A stretch of 64,000 bases of DNA from Candidatus Ribeiella danica. Its GTDB lineage: Bacteria; Chloroflexota; Chloroflexia; Chloroflexales; Roseiflexaceae. The notes beneath the pieces were generated by a model, which made no database searches, had not been told where the DNA came from, and was given only the letters and a program-made list of their open reading frames with translations. Location: assembly GCA_016717335.1 (NCBI GenBank), contig JADKFS010000008.1:434001-498000 (forward strand), in the 5' to 3' direction. The translations under genes and the position numbers were made by a program. This document shows, piece after piece, positions 50,001 through 58,719 of this stretch (positions are counted from its first letter, which is position 1; every line of letters begins with the position of its first letter).

Positions 50001-51572
50001 ATGGGAATGACTATGGATACGTTCGAGCCACCGATCTTTGAGCTTTCAGGGCCTGGGAAGTACGGCACGAACCTGCCGCAACTGGATGTGCCTGCTTCGG
50101 AGCTGCCGGCGAACCTGCTGCGCCAAGATGATATGGCGGCAATGCCGGAGCTGACCGAAACCGAGGTCATGCGGCACTTCACGCGCATCAGCCAGCGCAA
50201 CTTCTGCATCGACACCGGCCTCTACCCGCTAGGGTCGTGCACCATGAAGTTCAACCCGAAGCTCCACGAGGAGGTCGCGCGCTACCCAGGCTTCGCCGGC
50301 GCGCACCCGCTGCAGGGCGAGGAGCTGTCGCAGGGGGCGCTGCGGCTGATGTACGAGCTGCAGGGGATGCTGGCCGAGATCTCCGGCTTCGACGAGGTCT
50401 CGCTGCAGCCGGCGGCCGGCGCGCAGGGCGAGTTCACGGGAGTGCTGGTCTTCCGGGCTTACCACCTGGACCGCGGCGACACCGAGCGCACGGAGATCCT
50501 GGTGCCCGACTCGGCCCACGGCACCAACCCGGCCACCGCCGCGATGGTCGGCATGAAGGTCATCGAGGTCAAGTCGGGGCCGCGCGGCAACTGCAACATC
50601 GAGGATCTGAAGAGCAAGCTCTCGCCGCGCACCGCCGGCATGATGCTGACCAACCCCAACACGGTCGGGCTGTTCGAGCAGAACGTCCAGGAGATCGCGC
50701 GGCTGGTGCACGAGGCCGGCGGCCTGATGTACGGCGACGGCGCGAACTTCAACGCGATCCTGGGCATCGTCAAGCCGGGCGCGGTCGGGTTCGACTTCAT
50801 GCACTACAACCTGCACAAGACCTTCACCACCCCGCACGGCGGCGGCGGCCCCGGCTCGGGCGCGGTCGGCTGCACGGCCGAGCTGGCGCCGTTCCTGCCC
50901 GGCCCGCGCGTCCGTGTCAGCAGTCAGCGGTCGGCGGCGGATAACTCAAAACTCAAAACTCAAAACTCAAAACTCACGTACGAGCTCTTCACCCCCGAGA
51001 AGTCGGTCGGCCGCGTGAAGACCTTCTGGGGCAACTTCGGGATGCTGGTGCGGGCGTGGACCTACATCCGCACGCTCGGCGCCGCCGGCCTGAAGCAGGT
51101 CAGCGAGATCGCGGTGCTGAACGCGAACTACCTGCGCGTCAGGCTGCAGGGCACCTACCCGCCGGCCTACGACCGGGTCTGCATGCACGAGACGGTGCTC
51201 AGGGGCCAGATCGCCGAGGCGCCGCAGGCGCGCACGCTCGACATCGCCAAGCGGCTGATCGACTACGGCTTCCACCCGCCGACAGTCTACTTCCCGCTGA
51301 TCGTGCCCGAGGCGCTGATGATCGAGCCGACCGAGACCGAGAGCAAGCGCAACCTGGACGCCTTCGCGGACGCGATGCTGCGGATCGCCGACGAGGCCCG
51401 CCGCGACATCGAGATCCTGCACCAGGCGCCGACGACCGCGCCGGTGCGGCGGCTCGACGAGGTGCGCGCGGCGCGCCAGCCGATCCTCAAGTACGACGCC
51501 GAGAAGTTCGCCAGGCTGCGCGAGGACGCCGCCGCGCGGGCCGGCGATCAGCTCGCGGCGCCGACAGCGTAG
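50001..51572 (+). CDS. gcvPB: Glycine dehydrogenase (decarboxylating) subunit 2, with in-frame repeat insertion
   Basis: 523 residues, the PLP-binding half of the split P protein; Lys273 in NLHKTFTTPHGGGGPGSG carries the cofactor. FCIDTGLYPLGSCTMKFNPK and LTNPNTVGLFE are conserved. Residues about 306-326 (SSQRSAADNSKLKTQNSKLT) are encoded by AGTCAGC- and AACTCAA-type repeat words and lie in the loop between FLPGPRV and YELFTPEKSVGRVKTFWGNF, where the family normally has a short linker. The frame is kept, so the enzyme may remain active. Start at ATG 50001; ATGs at 50007 and 50013 are alternatives. Confidence 0.95.
   Translation: MGMTMDTFEPPIFELSGPGKYGTNLPQLDVPASELPANLLRQDDMAAMPELTETEVMRHFTRISQRNFCIDTGLYPLGSCTMKFNPKLHEEVARYPGFAGAHPLQGEELSQGALRLMYELQGMLAEISGFDEVSLQPAAGAQGEFTGVLVFRAYHLDRGDTERTEILVPDSAHGTNPATAAMVGMKVIEVKSGPRGNCNIEDLKSKLSPRTAGMMLTNPNTVGLFEQNVQEIARLVHEAGGLMYGDGANFNAILGIVKPGAVGFDFMHYNLHKTFTTPHGGGGPGSGAVGCTAELAPFLPGPRVRVSSQRSAADNSKLKTQNSKLTYELFTPEKSVGRVKTFWGNFGMLVRAWTYIRTLGAAGLKQVSEIAVLNANYLRVRLQGTYPPAYDRVCMHETVLRGQIAEAPQARTLDIAKRLIDYGFHPPTVYFPLIVPEALMIEPTETESKRNLDAFADAMLRIADEARRDIEILHQAPTTAPVRRLDEVRAARQPILKYDAEKFARLREDAAARAGDQLAAPTA
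50916..50977. repeat. In-gene short-word repeat insertion in gcvPB
   Basis: GTCAGCAGTCAGCGGTCGGC followed by about five AACTCAA heptamers, identical in kind to intergenic clusters at 46985, 52325 and 44618. Length is compatible with frame retention. Confidence 0.88.
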
Positions 51573-51579
51573 GCTGTGC

Positions 51580-51775
51580 TCGCGGGGGCGCGTGGGGGCT
51601 GCGCGCCCCCCGCGCCCCCGCGGGCGGGGCATGCGCCACCGGCATTGACACTGACGTGGCATTTCTTGCCGGAGGGGGGCCGGGGAACCGGCGCGGGTTC
51701 CCCGGGCGGGGGCCGGGGGCGCAGCGCCCCGGAAAGACTCCTGGCGGGGGCTCGGGGGCGCAGCCCCCGAAAGAA
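51580..51775 (-). repeat. GC-rich modular dispersed repeat, copy 7 (short)
   Basis: Reverse-orientation copy, shorter than the others: G/C tail, GGCATGCGCCACCGGCATTG, TTGCCGGAGGGGGGCC, a GGTTCCCCGGGCGGGGGCC block and GGGGGCGCAGCGCCCC. It fills the space between gcvPB and the epimerase gene. Confidence 0.7.
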
Positions 51776-51875
51776 ATACCCCTAATTGACGCATTTGGGT
51801 GCGAATGTTACACTGCGCGCGGCTACGGAGACCGTGGCGTGACATGTTGGCAAGCAGCGTGATTGGGAGGCGCGT

Positions 51876-52280
51876 ATGTTCCAGACGGTTGACCACATTG
51901 CCTTCGCGGTGCGCGACATTGACGAGGCGATCGCCTTCTACAGCAAGATGTTCGACATCACCGAGTGGGAGCGCATCCCCATGCCGGAGCGCTTCCAGGT
52001 CGTCGCCGCCGCGCGGGTGGGCGGCTTCATGCTGGAGCTGATCGCGCCGACCTCGGACGAGGCGGCCTTCGCGAAGTACCTGCGCGAGCGCGGCCCGGGC
52101 ATGCACCACGTCGCCTACCGCGTCGAGGACATCGAGGCGACGCTGGCCGAGGTCAAGGCGCGCGGCGTCCAGCTGATCGACGAGGCCCCCCGCCTGGGGC
52201 TATACAACCACCTGGTCGCCTTCCTGCACCCGAAGAGCACCCTCGGCGTGCTGATCGAGCTCGTGCAGCATCAACATTAG
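51876..52280 (+). CDS. mce: Methylmalonyl-CoA epimerase
   Basis: 134 residues, VOC fold. Interconverts (R)- and (S)-methylmalonyl-CoA in propionyl-CoA metabolism. Metal ligands are in DHIAFAVRD (His near residue 7), the middle LELIAP Glu, MHHVAYRVEDI and the C-terminal IELVQ Glu. GGGAGG precedes ATG 51876. In Chloroflexota this step can belong to the 3-hydroxypropionate bi-cycle or to propionate and odd-chain catabolism; no mutase gene is in the window to decide. Confidence 0.93.
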   Translation: MFQTVDHIAFAVRDIDEAIAFYSKMFDITEWERIPMPERFQVVAAARVGGFMLELIAPTSDEAAFAKYLRERGPGMHHVAYRVEDIEATLAEVKARGVQLIDEAPRLGLYNHLVAFLHPKSTLGVLIELVQHQH

Positions 52281-52289
52281 CGGAGTTCT

Positions 52290-52362
52290 AAGTTCTGAGT
52301 TTTCAGTTCTGAGTTGTGCTACTCCGCAACTCAAAACTCAAAACTCAAAACTCAAAACTATA
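52290..52362. repeat. AACTCAA heptamer cluster with inverted arm
   Basis: Left: TTCTGAGTTTTCAGTTCTGAG. Right: about five AACTCAAA words (52328-52358). The halves are complementary, giving a potential hairpin just before the flippase-like gene. Confidence 0.85.
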
Positions 52363-52369
52363 GAGAGTC

Positions 52370-53374
52370 GTGCTCACACAGCTACGCGGGAAAATTATCA
52401 TCTCGGCGCTGCTCGGCCTGGCGGTGGTGGTCGCGCTCGGCCTGCTGAGCGACATCCGCGAGGTGCGCCAGAGCTTCGCGACCTTCCAGTGGGCGATGCT
52501 GCCGGCGATCCTGGGCTTCACCGCGCTGAACTACGCGCTGCGCTGGGCCAAGTGGGACTACTACCTGCGCCGCATGGGCATGGGCCTGGGCGTCAGCTAC
52601 GGCGACAGCGCGCTGCTGTTCACCAGCGGCATGGTCATGGCCGTGACCCCCGGCAAGGTCGGCGAGGTGCTCAAGTCGTACCTGCTCAAGCGCGTCAACG
52701 GCACCGCGATCAGCGCCTCGGCGCCGATCGTGCTGGCCGAGCGCGTGACCGACGGGCTGGCGATGCTGCTGCTGATGGGCTTCGGGCTGACGCTCTACCC
52801 GCCGGCGCGGCTGGCCTTCGCCGCGCTGCTGGCCCTCACGCTGGTCGGCCTGCTGGTGCTGCAGTCGCAGCGGCTGATGGACATGGCGCTCGGCCTGGCC
52901 GCGCGGCTGCCCTACGGCCGCCGGATCGCGCCTCGGCTGGCCACCGCCTACGCCAGCAGCAAGCAGCTGCTCTCGTGGCACATCCTGCTGCCGTCGACGG
53001 TGATCAGCCTGGTGTCGTGGTTCGGCGAGTGCGTGGCCATGTACTACGTGCTGCGCGGGCTGGGCGTGCCGCCCTCGTACCTGCTGCTGCTCCAGTCGAC
53101 CTTCGTGTTCGCCGCTTCGACGCTGTTCGGGCTGGTCTCGTTCCTGCCCGGCGGGCTGGGAGTCTCGGAGGGCTCCAGCACGCTGCTGCTCGAGCGGCTC
53201 ATCCCGCTCGCCGCCGGCCCCGCGACGACCGCGACGATCATCATTCGCTTCTGCACGCTCTGGTTCGGCGTCACGCTGGGCGCGGTCGCGCTGGCGATCT
53301 TCACCCGGCGCTACGGCGAGGAGCGCGAGCCGAGCGGCCCGGAGCAGGGCGCGGGCGAGCCAGTCGTGCGATGA
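52370..53374 (+). CDS. Lysylphosphatidylglycerol synthase TM region / UPF0104 flippase-like protein
   Basis: 334 residues, about eight hydrophobic helices. Family motifs: LNYALRWAKWDYYLRRMG, TPGKVGEVLKSYLLKR and LPGGLGVSEGSSTLLL. Such proteins (LPG_synthase_TM / UPF0104) are membrane proteins often found with lipid or glycan genes and may flip lipid intermediates. No soluble synthase domain is attached, so it is not an MprF-type aminoacyltransferase. The start is GTG 52370, right after an AACTCAA repeat cluster, with no strong ribosome site. Confidence 0.88.
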   Translation: MLTQLRGKIIISALLGLAVVVALGLLSDIREVRQSFATFQWAMLPAILGFTALNYALRWAKWDYYLRRMGMGLGVSYGDSALLFTSGMVMAVTPGKVGEVLKSYLLKRVNGTAISASAPIVLAERVTDGLAMLLLMGFGLTLYPPARLAFAALLALTLVGLLVLQSQRLMDMALGLAARLPYGRRIAPRLATAYASSKQLLSWHILLPSTVISLVSWFGECVAMYYVLRGLGVPPSYLLLLQSTFVFAASTLFGLVSFLPGGLGVSEGSSTLLLERLIPLAAGPATTATIIIRFCTLWFGVTLGAVALAIFTRRYGEEREPSGPEQGAGEPVVR

Positions 53375-53442
53375 CCGGGTGACAAGGTGACAAGGTGATA
53401 GGGTGATGTTGCTCGCCTTGTCACCTTGTCACCTTGTCATGT
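53372..53442. repeat. Inverted GACAAGGT / ACCTTGTC octamer hairpin
   Basis: GTGACAAGGTGACAAGGTGA on the left and TCACCTTGTCACCTTGTCA on the right are almost perfectly complementary around a short core (TAGGGTGATGTTGCTCGCC). A strong potential hairpin beginning in the stop codon of the flippase-like gene. Confidence 0.9.
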
Positions 53443-53457
53443 GTACTTGAGAAATGT

Positions 53458-54675
53458 ATGCGCGCTTTTCAAATTCTGATCTGCTTCGTAGCGCTGTCGC
53501 TGGCGCTAGCTGGGCTGGTGGGCTGCGGGTCGAGCGCGCTGCTCTCGGCGGTCGGGCCGGCCTCGGCCGAGCTGCGGCCGACCGGCAACGGCGAGCACGT
53601 CGACATCAGCTACACGATCGGCCAGCCGGCCAGCGTCTCGGTGTACCTGCAGGACGCGGCGGGCACGCGCTACAGCCTGCGCGAGGGCGAGCAGCGGCTG
53701 CCGTCCGGCGACCCGTACCGGCTGCAGTTCGACGGCACCGCGCCGACGAGCGACCCGGTGCTGCAGCGCCGCGCGCTGCCGAGCGGAAGCTACACCTACA
53801 TCGTCCAGGCGAGCGGCGCGAGCGGCGAGTCGGCGCAGGCCGAGGGCACGATCACGATCGCCGGCGTGGACGCCCGCCCGCCGCTGATCGAGAACCTGGT
53901 CGTCTCGCCCGACACGATCTCGCCGAACGCCGACGGCATCCAGGACATCGCCGAGATCACCTACCAGCTGCCGGTCACCGCCACGGTCGACATCCTGTTC
54001 ACCACGCCGGATGGCGCCACCACGTTCCCGTTCGTCGCGGCCGACGAAGAGGGGCCAGGGCCGCAGCAGCACATCTGGAACGGCAAGACCGTCGACAACA
54101 CCCTGCTGCCGGACGGCGCGTACAGCTATGTCGTGCGCGCGCAGGACCGCTTCGGCAACCTGGTCGTGCAGCCGGGCCGGATCGCGATCAGCGGCGGCGG
54201 CCAGCCCGAGGTAAAGATCACCTACACCAACATCGCGCCGGAAACGATCATGAAAGGCGAGGTGATCACGATCACCATGCGGGTCAAGAACACCGGCAAG
54301 GTGCCGATCCGGACGTACGGCCCGCCCTCGGGCTACCAGTACAGCACCGACGACGTGTTCTCGTCGATCCAGGCCGGCAAGTACGTGGTCAAGCCGGGCG
54401 GCTTCTGGCGGGTGGGAGTCGACTGGGACGCCAACAGCGGCGGCGCGGCCAAGCGCTACCCGTTCCGCTGGGCGGTCACGCCGCGCCCGGCCGAGCAGTG
54501 GAGGACCCCCGGCGAGGAGGATGTGCTGATGCCCGGCGAGGAGGCCGAGGTGATCGGCCGCATCCGCGTGCAGCAGCCCGAGACCAAGATGAGCTTCTAC
54601 GTCGGCCTGATCCAGGACGGCGTGGGCTTCTTCCAGGATCGCTCCGGCCGCACGATCGTCAAGGTCAGTTTCTAA
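53458..54675 (+). CDS. Lipoprotein with FlgD-like Ig domains
   Basis: 405 residues. Signal sequence and lipobox (LALAGLVGC). Three Ig-like modules follow: YTIGQPASVSVYLQDAAGTR, then the FlgD-like VVSPDTISPNADGIQDIAEI with a DGAYSYVVRAQDRFGN turn, and a C-terminal domain beginning VKITYTNIAPETIMKGEVITI with NTGKVPIRTYG. Surface-anchored, probably structural or carbohydrate-related. ATG 53458; an earlier frame reaches into the octamer repeat. A promoter for rpsO follows its stop. Confidence 0.82.
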   Translation: MRAFQILICFVALSLALAGLVGCGSSALLSAVGPASAELRPTGNGEHVDISYTIGQPASVSVYLQDAAGTRYSLREGEQRLPSGDPYRLQFDGTAPTSDPVLQRRALPSGSYTYIVQASGASGESAQAEGTITIAGVDARPPLIENLVVSPDTISPNADGIQDIAEITYQLPVTATVDILFTTPDGATTFPFVAADEEGPGPQQHIWNGKTVDNTLLPDGAYSYVVRAQDRFGNLVVQPGRIAISGGGQPEVKITYTNIAPETIMKGEVITITMRVKNTGKVPIRTYGPPSGYQYSTDDVFSSIQAGKYVVKPGGFWRVGVDWDANSGGAAKRYPFRWAVTPRPAEQWRTPGEEDVLMPGEEAEVIGRIRVQQPETKMSFYVGLIQDGVGFFQDRSGRTIVKVSF

Positions 54676-54691
54676 TTATGGCAATCTATGG

Positions 54692-54697
54692 TATAAT
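54692..54697 (+). promoter_or_regulatory. Putative -10 element of rpsO
   Basis: TATAAT, a perfect consensus -10, 71 nt before the rpsO start. The -35 is weak. A short leader hairpin (GGGCT...AGCCC, about 54727) lies between; ribosomal protein S15 often regulates its own leader, so this may be an autoregulatory site. Confidence 0.5.
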
Positions 54698-54767
54698 GCT
54701 GCTCGGCCTACAACCGAGGAACGACGGGCTGCGCCAAGCCCGCTCGCGATTAGCCAAGGAGACAGCT

Positions 54768-55037
54768 GTGGCGCTCGAAAAAGAAGAGAAGACCGGCATT
54801 ATCACTGACTATCAGGTGCACGGCGGCGACACGGGCTCGCCCGAGGTCCAGGTCGCGCTGTTGACCGAGCGGATCAACCAGCTGATCGAGCACCTGAAGA
54901 CGCACGCCCACGACCATCACTCGCGGCGCGGCCTGCTGAAGCTGGTCGGCCGGCGGCGGCGGCTCCTGGCCTACCTGAGCGGTAAGGATAAGGATCGCTA
55001 TCGCCAGCTGATCGAGCGGCTCGGCCTGCGCAGATAG
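54768..55037 (+). CDS. rpsO: 30S ribosomal protein S15
   Basis: 89 residues, the standard S15 length. Binds 16S rRNA helices 20-22 early in small-subunit assembly. Conserved VHGGDTGSPEVQVALLTERIN, LKTHAHDHHSRRGLLKLVGRRRRLL and YRQLIERLGLR. The start is GTG 54768 with AAGGAG 6 nt upstream. Followed by a terminator-like hairpin and then pnp, the classic rpsO-pnp order. Confidence 0.98.
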   Translation: MALEKEEKTGIITDYQVHGGDTGSPEVQVALLTERINQLIEHLKTHAHDHHSRRGLLKLVGRRRRLLAYLSGKDKDRYRQLIERLGLRR

Positions 55038-55143
55038 ATCGCCTGGGGAAGACCGATCAGGATGACGATTGCTCAGCAGTGCGCTTGCGGTTCCAATATC
55101 GCATCCGCAATTTCTTACACCGGTTTGAATCGGTAAGTTCCAT

Positions 55144-55176
55144 GCAAGCCCAGGGAGCAAGGCCCCCTGGGCTTGC
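55144..55176 (+). terminator. Hairpin terminator after rpsO
   Basis: GCAAGCCCAGGG (55144-55155) pairs perfectly with CCCTGGGCTTGC (55165-55176). A weak T-rich run (GTCTGTTGT) follows. Located about 105 nt after rpsO. Confidence 0.7.
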
Positions 55177-55231
55177 GTCTGTTGTAGGCCGCTTTCGATC
55201 TTTTGGGGTCGTTAGGGATTGGAGATTGAAG

Positions 55232-55335
55232 CCGAACGCTTGTAGGAAGTAGTCAGATATTAGTAGTCAGTACCGGCCAATCGCATCGCCTTGCATTGGT
55301 ACTGACGACTGACTACCGGCTACTGACTACTGCTC
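55232..55335. repeat. Inverted AGTAGTCAG / TGACTACT short-word cluster
   Basis: AGTAGTCAGTACCGGCCAAT at the left and ATTGGTACTGACGACTGACT at the right form a near-perfect hairpin around CGCATCGCCTTGC. Extra TACTGACTACTG words lie further right. Upstream of pnp. Confidence 0.88.
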
Positions 55336-55403
55336 GGCGGCAGCCTCCAGTACCTAACGCCCCGCGCGGGGCCGCTCGACGCGGCCCGTCAAAGGAAAGG
55401 TGT

Positions 55404-57638
55404 ATGTCAGAAAGGCAAGTTCACTCAGTTAGCGCCGAGATCGCCGGGCGCACGCTCACGCTGGAGACCGGCAAGCTGGCCGAGCAGGCCGACGGCGCCG
55501 TGACGGTGCGCTACGGCGACACCGTGCTGCTGGCGACGGTCGTCGGCTCGAAGGAGCCGCGCGAGGGGATCGACTTCTTCCCGCTGACGGTCGACTACGA
55601 GGAGCGCATGTACTCGGCCGGCAAGATCCCCGGCAGCTTCTTCAAGCGCGAGGGCCGGCCGACCCAGACCGCGATCCTGACGGCGCGGCTCACCGATCGC
55701 CCGCTGCGCCCGCTCTTCCCCAAGGGCTACCGCAACGAGGTCCAGGTGATCATCACGACCTTCTCGATCGATATGATCAACGACCCGGGCCCGCTGGCGA
55801 TCATCGGCGCCTCGGCGGCGCTGTCGCTCTCGGACATCCCGTTCGCCGGGCCGGTCGGCGCGGCGCTGGTCGGCTACCTCGACGGCGCGCTGGTGATCAA
55901 CCCGGAGATGGCCGACATGGCCAACAGCCGGCTCGACCTGGTGGTGGCCGGCACCAAAGACGCCGTGCTGATGGTCGAGGCCGGCGCCGAGGAGCTGACC
56001 GAGGACGAGATGCTCGACGCGGTCCAGCAGGGCCACGCGGTCTGCCGGCAGCTCTGCGAGCTGCAGGAGCAGCTGGTGGCGCTGGCCGGCCGGCCGAAGC
56101 GTGCGTTTACGCCGCCGCCCGCCGACACGTCGCTCGAGGACGCGATCACCATCTACATGGGCGGCCGCCTCAAAGAGGCGATCAACAACTCCGACAAGCC
56201 GGCGCGCCAGGCCGCGACCGACTCCCTGCGCGCCGACGTGCTGGCCCAGTTCACGGCCGACGAGCCGGAGGAGGAGCTGCCCAGCCGCGTCAAGACGGTC
56301 ACGAAAGCTTTCGAGGCGCTGCTGAAGGAAGAGGTGCGCTCGGCGATCCTCGAGCACGGCCTGCGCGTCGACGGCCGCAGCCCGACCGAGGTGCGCCCGA
56401 TCTGGATCGACGTCGGCGTGGTGCCGCGCGTGCACGGCACCGGCCTGTTCACCCGCGGCCAGACCCAGGTGCTGACGATCACGACGCTCGGCTCGCCGGG
56501 CGAGGAGCAGCGGCTGGACGACCTCGGGCTCGAGACGACCAAGCGCTACATCCACCACTACAACTTCCCGCCGTTCAGCACCGGCGAGGCCAAGCGGCTG
56601 GGCTCGCCGCGGCGCCGCGATATCGGCCACGGCGCGCTGGCCGAGCGCTCGCTGCTGGCGGTGCTGCCAAGCCAGGACGAGTTCCCCTACACGATGCGCC
56701 TGGTCTCCGAGGTGCTGTCGTCGAACGGCTCCTCGTCGATGGCGTCGGTCTGCGGATCGAGCCTCTCGCTGATGGACGCGGGCGTGCCGATCAAGCGGCC
56801 GGTCGCCGGCGTGGCGATGGGCCTGATCACCGGGCCGAGCGGCAAGTGGAAAGTGCTGACCGACATCCAGGGCCTCGAGGACAACCTCGGCGACATGGAC
56901 TTCAAGGTCGCCGGGACCTCCGAGGGCGTGACCGGGCTGCAGATGGACATCAAGACCACCGGCATCACGTTCGATATCATGCGGCAGGCGTTCGCGCAGG
57001 CGCGCGACGGCCGGCTGCACATCTTGGGCAAGATGAACGAGGTGCTCAGCCAGCCGCGCGAGGAGCTCTCGCCCTTCGCGCCGCGGATCATCACGATCCA
57101 GATCAGCCCCGACAAGATCGGCGCGCTGATCGGGCCGGGCGGCAAGACCATCCGCAGCATCACCGAGTCGACCGGCGCGCAGATCGACGTCGAGGACGAC
57201 GGCCGGGTGTTCATCGCCACGGCCGACGGCGAGGCGTCCAAGCGGGCGGTCGCGATGGTCGAGGCGCTGACGCGCGAGATCAAGGTCGGCGACGTGTTCC
57301 TGGGCAAGGTCGTGCGGATCATGCCGTTCGGCGCCTTCGTCAACCTGGTGCCCGGCAAAGACGGCATGGTGCACGTCTCGGAGCTGGACACCACGCGGGT
57401 CGAGAACGTCGAGGACATCGTGAAGCTGGGCGACGAGATCAACGTGATGGTGATCGGGATCGACCAGGGCACCGGCAAGGTCAGCCTATCGCGGCGCGCG
57501 CTGCTGACCGGCGAGACGGCCGAGGAGCGGCGGGCGGCCGGCGCGGGTCGCGGCCCGCGCGAGGGCGGCGACCGCGGCGGGCGCGGCGGCGGGCGCGGCT
57601 TCGGCGACCGCGATCGGCCGCGGCGGCGCGAGCCGTAG
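55404..57638 (+). CDS. pnp: Polyribonucleotide nucleotidyltransferase (PNPase)
   Basis: 744 residues. Degrades RNA 3' to 5' with phosphate. Two RNase PH domains (first with VRYGDTVLLATVVGSKEPRE and FFKREGRPTQTAILTARLTD; second with EHGLRVDGRSPTEVRPI, FTRGQTQVL and MDFKVAGTSEGVTGLQMDI) flank the helical linker. Then a KH domain (IGALIGPGGKTIRSITESTG) and S1 domain (GKVVRIMPFGAFVNLVPGKD). The C-terminus is a Gly/Arg-rich tail (GGDRGGRGGGRGF), likely disordered and RNA-binding. Start ATG 55404 just after AAAGGAAAGG. Follows rpsO as in many bacteria. Confidence 0.98.
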   Translation: MSERQVHSVSAEIAGRTLTLETGKLAEQADGAVTVRYGDTVLLATVVGSKEPREGIDFFPLTVDYEERMYSAGKIPGSFFKREGRPTQTAILTARLTDRPLRPLFPKGYRNEVQVIITTFSIDMINDPGPLAIIGASAALSLSDIPFAGPVGAALVGYLDGALVINPEMADMANSRLDLVVAGTKDAVLMVEAGAEELTEDEMLDAVQQGHAVCRQLCELQEQLVALAGRPKRAFTPPPADTSLEDAITIYMGGRLKEAINNSDKPARQAATDSLRADVLAQFTADEPEEELPSRVKTVTKAFEALLKEEVRSAILEHGLRVDGRSPTEVRPIWIDVGVVPRVHGTGLFTRGQTQVLTITTLGSPGEEQRLDDLGLETTKRYIHHYNFPPFSTGEAKRLGSPRRRDIGHGALAERSLLAVLPSQDEFPYTMRLVSEVLSSNGSSSMASVCGSSLSLMDAGVPIKRPVAGVAMGLITGPSGKWKVLTDIQGLEDNLGDMDFKVAGTSEGVTGLQMDIKTTGITFDIMRQAFAQARDGRLHILGKMNEVLSQPREELSPFAPRIITIQISPDKIGALIGPGGKTIRSITESTGAQIDVEDDGRVFIATADGEASKRAVAMVEALTREIKVGDVFLGKVVRIMPFGAFVNLVPGKDGMVHVSELDTTRVENVEDIVKLGDEINVMVIGIDQGTGKVSLSRRALLTGETAEERRAAGAGRGPREGGDRGGRGGGRGFGDRDRPRRREP

Positions 57639-57725
57639 TCGGTAGTCGGTAGTCGGTAGTCAGTACCGGCGAGAATCAATGATTCTCGCTGGCACTGACT
57701 ACTGATATCTGACTTCTGGCTACTG
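57639..57725. repeat. Inverted GTAGTCG / TGACTACTG short-word cluster
   Basis: Four GTAGTCG-type heptamers (57639-57663), a hairpin core GCGAGAATCA/TGATTCTCGC, then ACTGACTACTGATATCTGAC words. Begins in the pnp stop codon. Confidence 0.85.
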
Positions 57726-57735
57726 ACCTCTATGC

Positions 57736-57764
57736 TTGACAAGCTCCGCAAAAACTGCTAGAGT
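57736..57764 (+). promoter_or_regulatory. Promoter of tRNA-Gly
   Basis: TTGACA (57736-57741), 17-nt spacer, TAGAGT (57759-57764). Perfect -35 and a start predicted at about the first base of the tRNA acceptor stem. Confidence 0.75.
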
Positions 57765-57772
57765 ATGGGCGC

Positions 57773-57847
57773 GCGGGAGTGGCGCAATGGTAGCGCATGT
57801 GCTTCCCAAGCACAGGGCTGCGGGTTCGAATCCCGTCTCCCGCTCCA
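57773..57847 (+). tRNA. tRNA-Gly (anticodon CCC)
   Basis: Acceptor GCGGGAG (57773-57779) pairs with CTCCCGC (57837-57843); CCA is encoded at 57845-57847. D arm GGCGCAATGGTAGCGC, anticodon arm TGTGC-TTCCCAA-GCACA with anticodon CCC, T arm GCGGGTTCGAATCCCGT with the conserved GTTCGAAT. Reads GGG glycine codons. It has its own promoter and a terminator directly downstream. Confidence 0.97.
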
Positions 57848-57869
57848 CTTCTGAGGCTTCAGAAAGCCA

Positions 57870-57903
57870 AACCCCACCGAGCGATCGGTGGGGTTCTTCG
57901 TTT
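57870..57903 (+). terminator. Intrinsic terminator after tRNA-Gly
   Basis: AACCCCACCGA (57870-57880), GCGA loop, TCGGTGGGGTT (57885-57895), then TCTTCGTTTTG. Perfect 11-bp stem with a T-rich tail. Confidence 0.9.
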
Positions 57904-57981
57904 TGACAGCCATGATGATCCCCGGCTGCCTCGCTCCCGCTTCCGCCCTGCCTCTCCGGCGCGCACGTGGAGCGCTTGCGA

Positions 57982-58551
57982 TCACAGTGCCGGCAGATTG
58001 CCGGGAAATATGGCGCCCAGGTACTCCACGACGCCAGGCGAGTGGGAGCGGCGCACCACCGGGTTCAGCGGCTTCTTGGCAGCGAGTTCGATCATCCGAA
58101 TGTACGACTCGCGCACGAGCGGCCAGACCGCGCCAATATCACGCGCCAGAAACCAGCACCACACCGCCTCCGGCGCGCTGGGAAACTCCGGCGCATTCGG
58201 GCGCGGGGCGCGACCTCCGCCGGCGCACCACTGCAGATCGGCGAGATTGTCGCCGCGAAGATACGGGGCGAGCACCGCGGCAGCTTGCGATGGGCCGTGG
58301 AGCGTGAGCGCGATCCTATCGCGTGAGAGATCACAGACATAGATCATCCCGATCGTCAATCGGACCGCCTCCTGCCCCTTGGGGCAGAGTGTCACGCCCC
58401 AGCGCTCGGGCGCGCTGCGGCGTGCATGTTCGATCGAGCCGGCAAGAATCGCAAGGCATTGGCGACGAACGGGTGCTTCTGTGAGCCACTCGGTGATCCA
58501 TTCCTCGGCGAGGTCGCTCGACGCCCGCTCGCGCGCAGACAGCTTTATCAC
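57982..58551 (-). CDS. Hypothetical protein (189 aa)
   Basis: 189 residues beginning MIKLSARERASSDLAEEWIT. It has a mixed alpha/beta pattern with GVTLCPKGQEAVRLTIGMIY and LTLHGPSQAAAVLAPYLRGD. A His/Glu-rich or catalytic motif is not apparent; no signal peptide. The central region (VTLCPKGQEAVRLTIGMIYV followed by alternating strands) resembles N-terminal sensor regions of restriction-like proteins only in general shape, so I make no assignment. Codon use is less GC-extreme than neighbours, perhaps a sign of acquisition. Convergent with the tRNA. Confidence 0.65.
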   Translation of the reverse strand: MIKLSARERASSDLAEEWITEWLTEAPVRRQCLAILAGSIEHARRSAPERWGVTLCPKGQEAVRLTIGMIYVCDLSRDRIALTLHGPSQAAAVLAPYLRGDNLADLQWCAGGGRAPRPNAPEFPSAPEAVWCWFLARDIGAVWPLVRESYIRMIELAAKKPLNPVVRRSHSPGVVEYLGAIFPGNLPAL

Positions 58552-58719
58552 GGCTTTATCCCTACACTACGCCATTTCGCCCAAGCACACAGTACAATCG
58601 GGCACCCGCAGCGGCTGCTCCGCCCGCCTCCGTCCGCGCTGGCCACTGCCCAGGTTGCGCTCTGCGCGTTGCGCTCGTATCCGCTCCAGCGCCACCGGCA
58701 TGTCTTTGGACAGACGCTT

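Noticed and set aside
53454..55037. 527-codon frame ending in rpsO as a fusion protein
   Set aside because: Its first 400 codons are the wrong frame of the lipoprotein gene. A -10 TATAAT and GTG with AAGGAG define rpsO as separate.
55425..57374. 649-codon minus-strand frame opposite pnp
   Set aside because: Antisense shadow in high-GC DNA; Arg/Ala-rich with no domain, while the plus strand encodes complete PNPase.
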